Shown here one piece after another: positions 15,983 to 24,858 of a stretch of 64,000 nucleotides of DNA. The DNA is from Paraburkholderia ginsengiterrae (lineage in GTDB: Bacteria > Pseudomonadota > Gammaproteobacteria > Burkholderiales > Burkholderiaceae), in assembly GCF_001645125.1 (NCBI RefSeq), contig NZ_LXKA01000098.1:86171-150170 (forward strand), read 5' to 3'. The notes under the pieces are model-generated. The model was not told the DNA's origin and ran no database searches. It saw only the letters and a program-made list of their open reading frames with translations. Every line of letters begins with the position of its first letter. The first letter of the stretch is position 1. The position numbers were made by a program, and so were the translations under genes.

Positions 15983-17188
15983 ATGGCAACCGACGCAATG
16001 GAACAAGACTACGTCCTGATTGTGGAACCGAATCTCACTGGCCACCGTTGGCGCTATGTCGAGTGGATCATGCAGGCCTGCGCGGAGGCCGGTTATCCGT
16101 GCATGCTCGTGACCGAATGCGCCAACGAAGATCACCGGCTGCCACGGCAGATCACCGCCGCCAACCGCCCGGACCAGCAGATCGCCTTCGTCGATCCTGA
16201 CGAGCGGCCCCGCAGCCGCCTGCGCGAGCCCAACGACTACTGGCGCTTTCACCACTATTTCTCACGCGTGCATACGATCATCAGCCGCATCCAGGCGATC
16301 CGTCTCGTCGTGGTGCCGTACGTCGACTATTTCTTCTATTCACTGCCGTTTCTCGGCTCGCCTTTCGGCAACACGCCGTGGATCGGCATTACGATGCGCG
16401 CGACGTTCCATCATCACAAGGTCGGCATCAAGGCGCCCGATCGTCCGGTCGTCAATGCAGTCAAGGCGCAGCTCTTCAAACGCGCGGTCCGCACGCCCGG
16501 TCTGCGCACCCTGCTGACGATCGATCCCACCTTGCCGGAATGGGCGGCGCACCATACGTCGAAGCGCAGCGCGGCCGTCGCTTACGTGGCCGACCCGTTT
16601 CCCGACGAGCGCGCGGAAGACCCCGCGCTGGCCCGCGAGCGCCTCGGACTGGATCCCGCGCAGCGCTATCTGCTGGTGTACGGCTCGATCACCGAACGCA
16701 AGGGAATCTACGAACTGGTGCACGCGTTGACGCGTCTCGAGCATGCGCCCGCGCTGATAGTCGCCGGCGAACAGGACGAGAGCACGCGTCATTTCATGCG
16801 CAACAACGTGCGCAGCCTCAACCCTGCGCCGGTCGTGCTCGACACCTTCATTTCCAACGACACGGAGCGCGACCTGTTCTCCGCATGCGACGCGGTATGG
16901 CTCGGCTATAAGGGGCACTACGGCATGAGCGGCGTGCTCGTGCAGGCCTACCGGTTCGGCAAGCCCGTGATCGCCACGGAAGACGGTTTGATCGGCTGGT
17001 TCAGCCGGCGCTGCGAACTGGGACCGATTCTGAGCGACCTGAGCTCCGCCTCGATCGGTCGCGCGATTACGGAGGCCATGACGTCGTGGCCGCACGAGCC
17101 GCAGGCCGTGTCGTCCACGCACGAAGATCTGTTGTCCCGCAACACGCTCGGGCAATTCAAGCAGACCTTGCTGCAGCAGATGGCCTGA
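15983..17188 (+). CDS. glycosyltransferase (GT-B fold)
   Basis: 401 residues from ATG 15983 (MATDAMEQDYVLIVEPNLTG); an upstream in-frame ATG at 15758 adds 75 Arg-rich unlikely residues. The N-terminal domain has LTGHRWRYVEWIMQACAEAG. The C-terminal domain has YLLVYGSITERKGIYELVHAL and CDAVWLGYKGHYGMSGVLVQ in the nucleotide-sugar half. EX7E is not conventional, so it is a diverged GT4-like member. Transcribed away from the Wzx/GT4 pair and convergent with the acyltransferase. Likely adds one residue of the EPS unit. Confidence 0.7.
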   Translation: MATDAMEQDYVLIVEPNLTGHRWRYVEWIMQACAEAGYPCMLVTECANEDHRLPRQITAANRPDQQIAFVDPDERPRSRLREPNDYWRFHHYFSRVHTIISRIQAIRLVVVPYVDYFFYSLPFLGSPFGNTPWIGITMRATFHHHKVGIKAPDRPVVNAVKAQLFKRAVRTPGLRTLLTIDPTLPEWAAHHTSKRSAAVAYVADPFPDERAEDPALARERLGLDPAQRYLLVYGSITERKGIYELVHALTRLEHAPALIVAGEQDESTRHFMRNNVRSLNPAPVVLDTFISNDTERDLFSACDAVWLGYKGHYGMSGVLVQAYRFGKPVIATEDGLIGWFSRRCELGPILSDLSSASIGRAITEAMTSWPHEPQAVSSTHEDLLSRNTLGQFKQTLLQQMA

Positions 17189-17214
17189 TTCCGCGCAGCT
17201 CCCTGGAAAAACAC

Positions 17215-17243
17215 GAGGCGCTCATCATGACGATGAGCGCCTC
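17215..17243 (-). terminator. bidirectional-type terminator between convergent genes
   Basis: Twelve-base perfect stem GAGGCGCTCATC / GATGAGCGCCTC with a five-base loop. On the minus strand it is followed by GTGTTTTTCC, so it serves the acyltransferase gene best. Only a weak U-run follows on the plus strand. Confidence 0.7.
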
Positions 17244-17271
17244 GCTATACATAACACGGAATGGCGGTCCG

Positions 17272-18456
17272 CTACGTCGGTAGCTGTCTTTCTTCGCCAC
17301 GTGCCGGGGGCAACGGTTCAACCGTCGTCACGGGCACTTCCGCGCGCACCGCACTGCTGCGCTTTTCCGGGAACAGCGCGTTGCGCATCAGCAGGAACGG
17401 GTATTCGATCGCACGCGTGGTCACGTAGCCGATTGTGATCGCAATAGCAGACTGTGCCGCAATCGCAAGAATCCAGATCAGGCTCGGCGCGAGGCCCAGT
17501 GCAGTCGCCTTGCGAATCAGGATGTCGCCGGGCGCGAGCGCGAGCGAATGCCACAGGTAAATGCCGTACGAGTAGAGGCCGATCCACGCCACGCCGCGAT
17601 AGATCCACGACTTGCTCAGCGACCCCGAGTATTCCAGCACCAGCACGATCAGCGCGGCAAAGCCGATTGCCTGGATCGTGTAGCCGATGCTTTCGTCGAG
17701 CGCGAGATGCTTCGTGGCCAAAGCAAGCCATGCGCAGAGCAGGAGGACGCTGACGATCAGAAGCCATTTGCGCTTCGCGAGCTGCTGATAGACGCCGGGC
17801 TTCATCCAGTAGATCGCGGCGAGAATCACGCCGATCAGCAAGCTGTCCATACGATATTGCGTGTAGGCAAAGGCTCCGTCCAGATTGCCGCCCGCCACGG
17901 CGAAGCAACGCGCGGTGAGCACCACTGCGCAGATGCCGGTCAGGATGCTCACGATCGTCCACGCGCCCAGACGCCAGCGCGCGAATAGCAGCAGAATCGC
18001 CGGCAGGAACAGGTAAAAGTGTTCTTCGACCGCAAGACTCCAGGTCTGCGTAATCGACGTCCCCAGATAGTTTTGCAGGTGGGTCAGGTTCTGGACCAGG
18101 AACGTATTCAACGGATGGCGTCCGGCCAGCACATGAAAGACGATCAGCACGTAATACGCGGGCCAGATGCGGAAAATCCGCCGCACAATAAAGCGCCGCG
18201 CGTCGACGTGACCGGTTTCGGCGTACTGTCGAAGCAGCAGGCCGCCGACCAGAAAACCGCTGAGCGTGAAGAACAGGTTCACACCTTCCCGGCCGAAATT
18301 CTTCAGCGGGTATTCGATGATCTGGATCAGATAATTGCCGGTATGAACGGCGTGAAAGTGAAAGCCCATCACCGCGATAATCGCGATGCCGCGCACGAAG
18401 TCGAGCTCGACTGACCGGCCGGCTTTTGAGGGTCTCGCCCCGCCGAAAAATTTCAT
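17272..18456 (-). CDS. acyltransferase 3 family membrane protein
   Basis: 394 residues from ATG 18456, chosen for the AGGGGGA site just upstream and because SVELDFVRGIAIIAVMGFHF follows closely. Hydrophobic segments (about ten) match the OafA/NodX acyltransferase-3 fold. Diagnostic elements are the RGIA...H start, FFTLSGFLVGGLLLRQ, RRFIVRRIFRIWPAYYVL and WSLAVEEHFYLFLPAILL. These enzymes transfer O-acetyl or other acyl groups to sugars, probably here to the EPS. It sits divergent to wzy. Confidence 0.85.
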   Translation of the reverse strand: MKFFGGARPSKAGRSVELDFVRGIAIIAVMGFHFHAVHTGNYLIQIIEYPLKNFGREGVNLFFTLSGFLVGGLLLRQYAETGHVDARRFIVRRIFRIWPAYYVLIVFHVLAGRHPLNTFLVQNLTHLQNYLGTSITQTWSLAVEEHFYLFLPAILLLFARWRLGAWTIVSILTGICAVVLTARCFAVAGGNLDGAFAYTQYRMDSLLIGVILAAIYWMKPGVYQQLAKRKWLLIVSVLLLCAWLALATKHLALDESIGYTIQAIGFAALIVLVLEYSGSLSKSWIYRGVAWIGLYSYGIYLWHSLALAPGDILIRKATALGLAPSLIWILAIAAQSAIAITIGYVTTRAIEYPFLLMRNALFPEKRSSAVRAEVPVTTVEPLPPARGEERQLPT

Positions 18457-18737
18457 TTTGGTCCCCCTGTCTTCTTTCGAGGGCGCGTGGCCCTGTTTGC
18501 ATCTTCGGTGCCAGCAAACGTGCGTGCGCGCCAACTTCAAGGCATTGACCGACAACCTGCACAAATATGCGAATGCGTCGTAAAGGTTACCCTTTCTCCT
18601 GTCGCCAGAACCCAGGCAATGATCGACTAATGCGGTCCAGGTCACTAACCACCATAGAGATTCCTTCACAATAACCCGATGCGAGACCGTCTGCTGTAGA
18701 CCGACGGCAAAACGAAGGCGACGGGGAGGAATCAGTA

Positions 18738-20234
18738 ATGCGCCACCAGTACGGAACGCCCTGGATCTGGATTTTTCTGCTGCCGCTTGCGCTGGACTAT
18801 AAGGCGACCGACGCAAATACGGGTCACTTCGCACAGTTCGTGTTCGTCATTCCGGCGTTCGCGGCGGGGCTCGCCCTCCTGCTGATCGCGCCACGCTTTC
18901 ACGAGCGCTCGCGGCTGCGCTCGCTCGTCACCTGGAGCGTGCTGCTATGCGTGCTCGGCAGTATCGTCGCCCAACTGATTCAGGGTAACGACACCGGCAA
19001 TTATCTGCGGACCCTGTTGCCGTTCCTGCTCTTTATGCTGGGCTATCTCGTGGCGTGCCGCCCGTGGAGCGAATCGCGCATTACCCAGTTCGAGAAAGCG
19101 CTATTCGTGGGCAATGTCATCAGCCTCGTGTTCACTTTTGTCTACGGTATCCTGACGAGCGGCGATTTCGAAGAAGTGCGCTACCGCATCGTCTCCGTGA
19201 CACTGCTGGGCCTGCAGGGCGTGCTGCTGCACGAATTCGTCGTGGCGAAGCGTTTTTCCGCCACCACCGTCGCGATTTTTGCCGCCTCCCTCGTCGTCGA
19301 ATTGCTGAGCGTGACCCGCAGTCTGCTGGTCGGCACCGTGCTGCTGTTCCTCATCGCCATGGCCCTGAGCGCGCCGACGATGCGGCAAATCTGGCGCGCG
19401 GCCAACCGCAGCATCGTCATTGGCGCGGTGCTCGCCGGCATGGCCGGCGTCGCGATGCTGGCGTTCCCGACGGTCGCCGAACACTGGACGCAGCGTATCT
19501 TCGCGTCCGAGGAAACGCGCTCTGGCAAGGATCCGACCACGATCACGCGGCTCGCGGAAATGCGTGACCAATACGACCAGGTGACCGCGGAGCCGGAAAC
19601 GCTATTGTTCGGCGAAGGCTACGGTCACTATTACCACTACTCACCCCTCTATCTGCCGGATCTTGCCGATCAGATCAGCGAGCAGGACTTCTACGCGATC
19701 AATGAATATGCGGCCGGTCATAATTTCTGGGTCTATCAATTATTCGCCGGCGGCCTCGTATTCGGCATCGCGATGCCGTTGGCCACGCTCGCCGCACTGG
19801 CAGTCTGCTTCTTCTCATATCGCTACTGGCGCTCGGTCGTGCCCGACGCGCCCATGCTGCCCGTGCTCGGGCGCGCCATCATGCTGTTCGCCGCGTTGCC
19901 GGCCACCTCGATTGGCGGCAATCCGCTAGGGCCGCGATTTTCGGGTCTGGTATTCGGTGTCGCCCTCGGCTTGATGATCGCCACCCATGCGCGCTTGCAG
20001 CGCGCGCTGCCGGCACGCGTGAGGCGCAGCAGGCCCCGGCCGCCGTCGTGGCGACCGGAGCTCATGCCCGAACTGCCAGGCCGGATCCAACCCGGCACGG
20101 GCCGCGCCGACCTCGCCGCCACGCTTGGCATGTCGCGCACGAGCAACAGTGCTTCCGATGCCGGCTCGCTCGGCGCGCTCGTGCCGCACACCTCGCCCGC
20201 GCATCGCCCCAACCGACCCAATATCGTCCGATGA
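18738..20234 (+). CDS. Wzy-type O-antigen/EPS polymerase
   Basis: 498 residues with 10-12 hydrophobic segments and a large periplasmic loop at ~250-330 (containing RLAEMRDQYDQV, LLFGEGYGHYYHY and AAGHNFWVYQLFAGGL). This topology and the G-x-G...H-N motif are those of Wzy/WaaL family proteins. The ~80-residue C-terminal tail is polar and Pro/Arg-rich. AGGGGAGGAATCAG lies ahead of the ATG. It polymerises lipid-linked repeats at the periplasmic face. ATGA overlap couples it to the next glycosyltransferase. Confidence 0.8.
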   Translation: MRHQYGTPWIWIFLLPLALDYKATDANTGHFAQFVFVIPAFAAGLALLLIAPRFHERSRLRSLVTWSVLLCVLGSIVAQLIQGNDTGNYLRTLLPFLLFMLGYLVACRPWSESRITQFEKALFVGNVISLVFTFVYGILTSGDFEEVRYRIVSVTLLGLQGVLLHEFVVAKRFSATTVAIFAASLVVELLSVTRSLLVGTVLLFLIAMALSAPTMRQIWRAANRSIVIGAVLAGMAGVAMLAFPTVAEHWTQRIFASEETRSGKDPTTITRLAEMRDQYDQVTAEPETLLFGEGYGHYYHYSPLYLPDLADQISEQDFYAINEYAAGHNFWVYQLFAGGLVFGIAMPLATLAALAVCFFSYRYWRSVVPDAPMLPVLGRAIMLFAALPATSIGGNPLGPRFSGLVFGVALGLMIATHARLQRALPARVRRSRPRPPSWRPELMPELPGRIQPGTGRADLAATLGMSRTSNSASDAGSLGALVPHTSPAHRPNRPNIVR

Positions 20235-21445
20235 AAATCCTCCACCTGCTTGCAAGCGTCGACCCGCGCGCCGGCGGTCCGGTTGAAGGCGTGCGGCGCA
20301 GCGGCGTAGCCATGCAGGACGCCGGGCACGAGATCGAAGTTGCCACTTGCGACGCCCCAGGTGAAGCTTATCTGTCGGCCTTTCCGTTTCCGGTCCACGC
20401 GTTCGGCCCCACCAGCAGCCGCTACAGCTACAGCGAACGCCTCGGGCCGTGGCTCGCCGCCAACGCGAAGCGCTTCGACGCGGTGATTGTCCATGGCTTG
20501 TGGCAATACCACGGCCTCGCCGCGTGGAGAGCACTGCGCCGCAGCGAGGTGCCGTATTACGTGTACGTGCACGGCATGCTCGACCCGTGGTTCAAGGAAG
20601 CCTACCCGCTCAAGCATCTGAAGAAGTGGCTGTACTGGCCGTGGGCCGAGTACCGCGTGCTGCGCGACGCGCGCGCTGTCCTCTTCACGACCGAGGAAGA
20701 GCGCACGCGTGCGAGGCAGTCGTTCTGGCTGTACCGGGCGCGTGAACGGATCGTGCCGTTCGGCACGGCGGTGCCGCAGCTCGAAGCAGCGCGGGTGCGC
20801 GAGGCCTTCCTGCAATCACAACCTGGCTTGCGCGGCAAACGCATCGTGCTGTTTCTCGGCCGCGTGCATGCGAAAAAAGGCTGCGATCTGCTGATCGACG
20901 CGTTCGCGCGCGTCGCCGGCCGCGACCGAACGCTGCACCTCGTGATCGCCGGGCCTGACGAAACAGGTTGGACCGCGACGCTGCATGCGCAGGCACAGGC
21001 GGCCGGCATTGCGCATCGCGTGAGTTTGCCGGGCATGCTGCAGGGCGAGCTCAAGTGGGGTGCGTTTCATGCGAGCGACGTGTTCGTGCTGCCTTCGCAT
21101 CAGGAAAACTTCGGCGTGGCGGTTGCCGAGGCGCTCGGCTGCGGACTGCCGGCGCTGATCTCCGACAAGGTCAACGTGTGGCGCGAGATCGAAGCCGACG
21201 GCGCGGGCCTGGTCGCGGCCGACACGGTGGACGGCACCGAAAAGAATCTCGTGCGCTGGCTCGAACTCGACGACGCGGCGCGCGACGCGATGCGCGCCCA
21301 GGCAACCCGCACCTTCAATGCGCGCTTCCGGATCGAGACCATGGTCAATGCGCTGACCGCGCTGCTCGAGACAAAAGGCGCTCACGGCGACGCGCGCGGG
21401 AACCGGCTCACCACGTTGCGCGAAGCGTCCCAGCAAAGCCGCTAA
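20231..21445 (+). CDS. glycosyltransferase family 4
   Basis: 404 residues from ATG 20231, which overlaps the wzy stop by four bases (translational coupling). It begins MKILHLLASVDPRAGGPVEG. The donor domain has IVLFLGRVHAKKGCDLLIDA and the EX7E motif in SHQENFGVAVAEALGCG. The VHGMLDPWFKEAYPLKHLKK segment is typical of WbuB/WcaI-neighbour GT4 enzymes. It probably uses GDP-mannose or another NDP-sugar to extend the EPS unit. A strong terminator follows. Confidence 0.88.
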   Translation: MKILHLLASVDPRAGGPVEGVRRSGVAMQDAGHEIEVATCDAPGEAYLSAFPFPVHAFGPTSSRYSYSERLGPWLAANAKRFDAVIVHGLWQYHGLAAWRALRRSEVPYYVYVHGMLDPWFKEAYPLKHLKKWLYWPWAEYRVLRDARAVLFTTEEERTRARQSFWLYRARERIVPFGTAVPQLEAARVREAFLQSQPGLRGKRIVLFLGRVHAKKGCDLLIDAFARVAGRDRTLHLVIAGPDETGWTATLHAQAQAAGIAHRVSLPGMLQGELKWGAFHASDVFVLPSHQENFGVAVAEALGCGLPALISDKVNVWREIEADGAGLVAADTVDGTEKNLVRWLELDDAARDAMRAQATRTFNARFRIETMVNALTALLETKGAHGDARGNRLTTLREASQQSR

Positions 21446-21490
21446 CGCGCGACGGTCGCGATAGCGGGCGCTCCCGCGAGTGTTCCACCC

Positions 21491-21529
21491 AAACGAAAAC
21501 GGCGCGCTTGCTGCGCGCCGTTTTCGTTT
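21491..21529. terminator. strong bidirectional terminator
   Basis: Perfect 17-base stem (21491-21507 with 21513-21529) and five-base loop. The GC-rich core GGCGCGC is flanked by A-rich and T-rich arms, so it works in both directions. It separates the convergent GT4 and GMC oxidoreductase genes. Confidence 0.9.
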
Positions 21530-21544
21530 GCGCTCATTCTCCGC

Positions 21545-23284
21545 TCACGGTTCCTTCATGAACGGCGTCAACGTGGACGCCGCAATGGGCAGCGTGCCGA
21601 CCTGAGACGGCCCCTGATTCGGCATCGTGGCACTGTTCGCGGCCTCGACCCGCGTATCGCCGACCACGCTCGGCAAATCCAGTTGCCGCACCAGATGGCC
21701 CGCCAGACGCAGCGACAATGCGGCAATCGTGATGGTCGGAAAATTGGCGCCGACGGTCGGAAACACCGAACTGCCGCCGACATACAGATTGCTGATGCCG
21801 TGCACCTTGCAATCGCGATCGACCACGCCCTCGCGCGGCGAATCGTGCATGCGCGTGGTGCCCATGTGGTGCCATGTACCCTCCAGTTTCGCCGGCCACG
21901 CCCGGCCTTCGAGCGGCGCGTCGAGCTGAACGTCGGCCACCTGCGCCGTCTGCAATTCCTGCGCGAACAGCTGGAAGGTTCTGTCGAAGGTGCGTTGCAC
22001 CTGTTCGCCGAGACGCCACTCCACCCGCACGCGCGGCATGCCGAAGCGGTCGCGCTTGTCGGCCGACAACGTGACCCGGCTGTCCGGGTTAGGCACGGCT
22101 TCGACAATGGCCTGCAGCGTCACGTCGGTGATCAGCGCCGGCAATTGCAGGAGCCGCGCCAGACCGTAACCCACGGTGTGCAGCGGATGCGCGACCATGG
22201 TGCCGATATCCCGCTTCAGGCTGCGGCCGGGCTGATCCTTGCCCATCAGCGCTTCCTTGCAATGGATCAACGCCTCGGAGCCCGCACTGCCTTCGCCGTA
22301 CCACTTCGAGTAAATCCATACGCGCGAATTCAGCAGCTGCTCGCGTTCCATCCATGCCTGGGTCGGCGCAAACTGCGACGAGATCTTGGTACCGTGCGCG
22401 GAGACCGCGGCATTCTGATAGTGATACTTGATGTCGTACAGCTTGTTGCGCGCGACGCCGGGACGGAACCGCACCCGCCCCGACATCATGCGCGGATGAT
22501 CCATGAAATAGCGGCCCACCAGATCGTTGGCATTGCCGAGGCCATGGGCCTGGACATCGTTCGATGCAAGCAGCAGGCGCGCGTTTTCAATGCCGCCCGT
22601 GGCCAGCACGAAAATCCTTGCATTGACCGACAGCCTGCGTCCGCTGATCGTGCCCACTCTTACCCGGGAAATCGTCGTGCCTTGCGCATCGGCGTCGATA
22701 TTGAGCACGTTCGCGTGAAGGAACACGCGCACCCGCGTCGAGCGCGACAGTTCCTCGCGATACACCTTGCCGAAACGCACGGGCGGGCTGAACTGCGCGA
22801 CCGTATCGCGCAGGTCGCCGGTCGCGAGCGGCAGACGGCGCACGTCATGGCGTCCGATCTCGCGCTCCCAGTAGGCCGGGTCGAAATTCTGCGGGCCGAG
22901 TTTCAGCAGTTCATGCGTGCGCGCGTAGTACGGGGCCAATTCATCGAGGCCGAACGGCCAGCCGCTATGCGCGATCCAGTCGCGCTTCTCGAAGTCCCAC
23001 GGATCGAGCGGACGGCACCAGCCGCCCCAGCAATTGCTGCTGCCGCCGAAGTAGCGGCTGCGCGAGCCGTCCGCGAAGGTATAGGGAAGCCCGATGTTCT
23101 CGCCGCGGTAGAGGTCGCGGGTTTGATCGTCCGGACCGAAGCCACCGCTTTCCAGCACGCACGTCTCGACGCCCGCTCTCGACATCTCGAGCGCAAGCGT
23201 GATCCCCGCCACGCCGGCGCCGATGATGCACACCGTCGTCTCAATGACGGTGTTTTGTTCAACAGTACGCGTATCGATGAACAT
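21545..23284 (-). CDS. GMC family FAD-dependent oxidoreductase
   Basis: 579 residues. FAD-binding Rossmann motif VCIIGAGVAGITLALEMSRA (~18-37). YFGGSSNCWGGWCRPLDPWD matches the GMC signature. The C-terminal domain has TWHHMGTTRMHDSP with the catalytic-region His and the closing SSVFPTVGANFPTITIAALS. The family oxidises alcohol or sugar hydroxyls. GGGAG precedes the ATG. Lying inside the EPS block, it may oxidise a sugar or lipid-linked sugar (inference); the substrate cannot be read from sequence. Confidence 0.85.
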   Translation of the reverse strand: MFIDTRTVEQNTVIETTVCIIGAGVAGITLALEMSRAGVETCVLESGGFGPDDQTRDLYRGENIGLPYTFADGSRSRYFGGSSNCWGGWCRPLDPWDFEKRDWIAHSGWPFGLDELAPYYARTHELLKLGPQNFDPAYWEREIGRHDVRRLPLATGDLRDTVAQFSPPVRFGKVYREELSRSTRVRVFLHANVLNIDADAQGTTISRVRVGTISGRRLSVNARIFVLATGGIENARLLLASNDVQAHGLGNANDLVGRYFMDHPRMMSGRVRFRPGVARNKLYDIKYHYQNAAVSAHGTKISSQFAPTQAWMEREQLLNSRVWIYSKWYGEGSAGSEALIHCKEALMGKDQPGRSLKRDIGTMVAHPLHTVGYGLARLLQLPALITDVTLQAIVEAVPNPDSRVTLSADKRDRFGMPRVRVEWRLGEQVQRTFDRTFQLFAQELQTAQVADVQLDAPLEGRAWPAKLEGTWHHMGTTRMHDSPREGVVDRDCKVHGISNLYVGGSSVFPTVGANFPTITIAALSLRLAGHLVRQLDLPSVVGDTRVEAANSATMPNQGPSQVGTLPIAASTLTPFMKEP

Positions 23285-23505
23285 CCAGTGCTCCCATCTT
23301 TAGCACGCATTTTTTGAGCGCGTCACGGCCGGGCAGCAAGAGCAGCCGGACAAGCCACGCACACGTCGCAGCCGGAAACTTCTATGGCTTGCCGCGAGCG
23401 CCGATCAACTGGCACGATAGACCTTCCCCGCACGGCAACCGGCGTTTCCGGCAATACGACCTCGGTCTCCTCAGCGTACAAACGCTGCGGGTTTTTGTCT
23501 GTGGT

Positions 23506-24126
23506 TCAGGTCACGGAGTCAAACCGTTTCCGGATAAAGCGGCAAGGGTTTCCGCCATATACGCCTTCAGGTTCCAGCGAACGGTGCACGACCGACAACG
23601 GCGTCACCACCGCGGAGCGGCCGATCGTCACGCCCATTTGCACCACACACTTCGACGTGATCCACACACCGTCTTCTATAACGATCGGCGCGACGCGTAA
23701 TTCCATCGTGGTGCTCATATCGTGCGAGCCGGTAGTAAGAAACGTGCCCTGAGAAATGCACACATTCGAGCCGATGCGAATCGGCGCCTGGTTGTAGATC
23801 CAGACGTCGACACCGAACCAGCACTTGTCGCCCACTTCGAGGTTCCACGGCGCCTTCACGCGCAGCGGATGCACGAACCGGCAACCGGTGCCGATCTTCG
23901 CGCCGAAGAGGCGCAATAACGCCACGCGCACGAACGACAGCGGCAGCAGTTTGTTGTTGATTACACAGGCTTCGACCACAAACCAGATAAGCTCGATCAG
24001 GGCGCTGCGCCTCGCCTCGTAATTACCCTTTCCGGCCTGCCCCAGATCGATGACACGGCCCTTCTCGCCTGCCGCCCCGGCGCGAGGCAAGCCCCCAATC
24101 TGCGGATCGTCGGCAATGTTACCCAT
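23506..24126 (-). CDS. WcaF-type left-handed beta-helix acetyltransferase
   Basis: 206 residues from ATG 24126, preceded by CGGAGAAAG; six extra in-frame codons upstream are unlikely. Hexapeptide-repeat segments (IGTGCRFVHPLRVKAPWNLE, VGDKCWFGVDVWIYNQAPI, IGSNVCISQGTFLTTGSHD) form the LbH domain, and GSHDM carries the usual catalytic His. This resembles the colanic acid acetyltransferase WcaF, which uses acetyl-CoA to O-acetylate a repeat-unit sugar. It is followed by the GMC oxidoreductase on the same strand, 221 bases on. Confidence 0.82.
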   Translation of the reverse strand: MGNIADDPQIGGLPRAGAAGEKGRVIDLGQAGKGNYEARRSALIELIWFVVEACVINNKLLPLSFVRVALLRLFGAKIGTGCRFVHPLRVKAPWNLEVGDKCWFGVDVWIYNQAPIRIGSNVCISQGTFLTTGSHDMSTTMELRVAPIVIEDGVWITSKCVVQMGVTIGRSAVVTPLSVVHRSLEPEGVYGGNPCRFIRKRFDSVT

Positions 24127-24311
24127 CAGCTTTCTCCGAACCACGAACAGTGGTAAACATAGGCAGGCCTGCGAACTATCTTCTCACCATTATGTTGCGG
24201 TGCCGCGCGTGACCTGACCGCGTGGCTGTGCAGGCAAGCGTTTTGGCGCTTATACGCGTACAGGTTGGCGCACGATAGCTGTATATCGACTGCATCTCTC
24301 CGGGGACCACA

Positions 24312-24827
24312 ATGACCACCTTGCTTCGGCACACCGCCACCGGCATGTTTCTCGCGATCGCCTCGTGCACCATGCCGGTGTTCGCGCAGAACGCCGCGCC
24401 CAAACCGGCTGCGCCCGGGCCGGCCGTCGCCGCGACGACGCCCACCGGTTATGGCGCCCCGCTGCCGCCTCCCGTCGACCGGCGTGCCGCGCAGCGCACC
24501 AGCGAGCAGACCTTGCTCGGTGCTCCGCAGGAATACAGCGCCGACGGTATGGCGCAAGGCAACACCGACGACGCCCAGCGCACTGCGCTGCTCAACGAAC
24601 AGCGCATGACCGTGACCGGTCCCGGACAAGCCGCAAAAGCCGGGCCTGCCAAGGGGCTGCGCAAAGCACCGGCGGCGAAAGGTCAGGCGAACGGCCAGGC
24701 GCGCGTAGCCGGCCAGCCGGCACGTCAGAATGCGGCCGACGGTTTGATGCCGCAAGGCGCGGCGAAAGCCGCTTACGCCGATCCGTACGATGCCGGCAAG
24801 CACGCTGTCTATCGTTCCCCGTGGTGA
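24312..24827 (+). CDS. secreted Pro/Ala-rich hypothetical protein
   Basis: 171 residues with a Sec signal peptide ending MPVFAQNA (~25). The mature protein is low-complexity and basic, rich in Ala, Gly, Gln and Pro. A segment TSEQTLLGAPQEYSADGMAQ and a tail DPYDAGKHAVYRSPW look conserved-type. No domain recognised. TCCGGGGA precedes the ATG. It lies on the opposite strand between the wcaI and wcaF-type genes and has no obvious EPS role. Confidence 0.6.
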   Translation: MTTLLRHTATGMFLAIASCTMPVFAQNAAPKPAAPGPAVAATTPTGYGAPLPPPVDRRAAQRTSEQTLLGAPQEYSADGMAQGNTDDAQRTALLNEQRMTVTGPGQAAKAGPAKGLRKAPAAKGQANGQARVAGQPARQNAADGLMPQGAAKAAYADPYDAGKHAVYRSPW

Positions 24828-24858
24828 TATCTCATTCATGACAGACGCGCGCGCCGGA

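Noticed and set aside
21683-23317. 544-codon plus-strand frame opposite the GMC oxidoreductase
   Set aside because: Antisense shadow, rich in His/Arg/Ala, with no family motif; the minus-strand GMC motifs are decisive.
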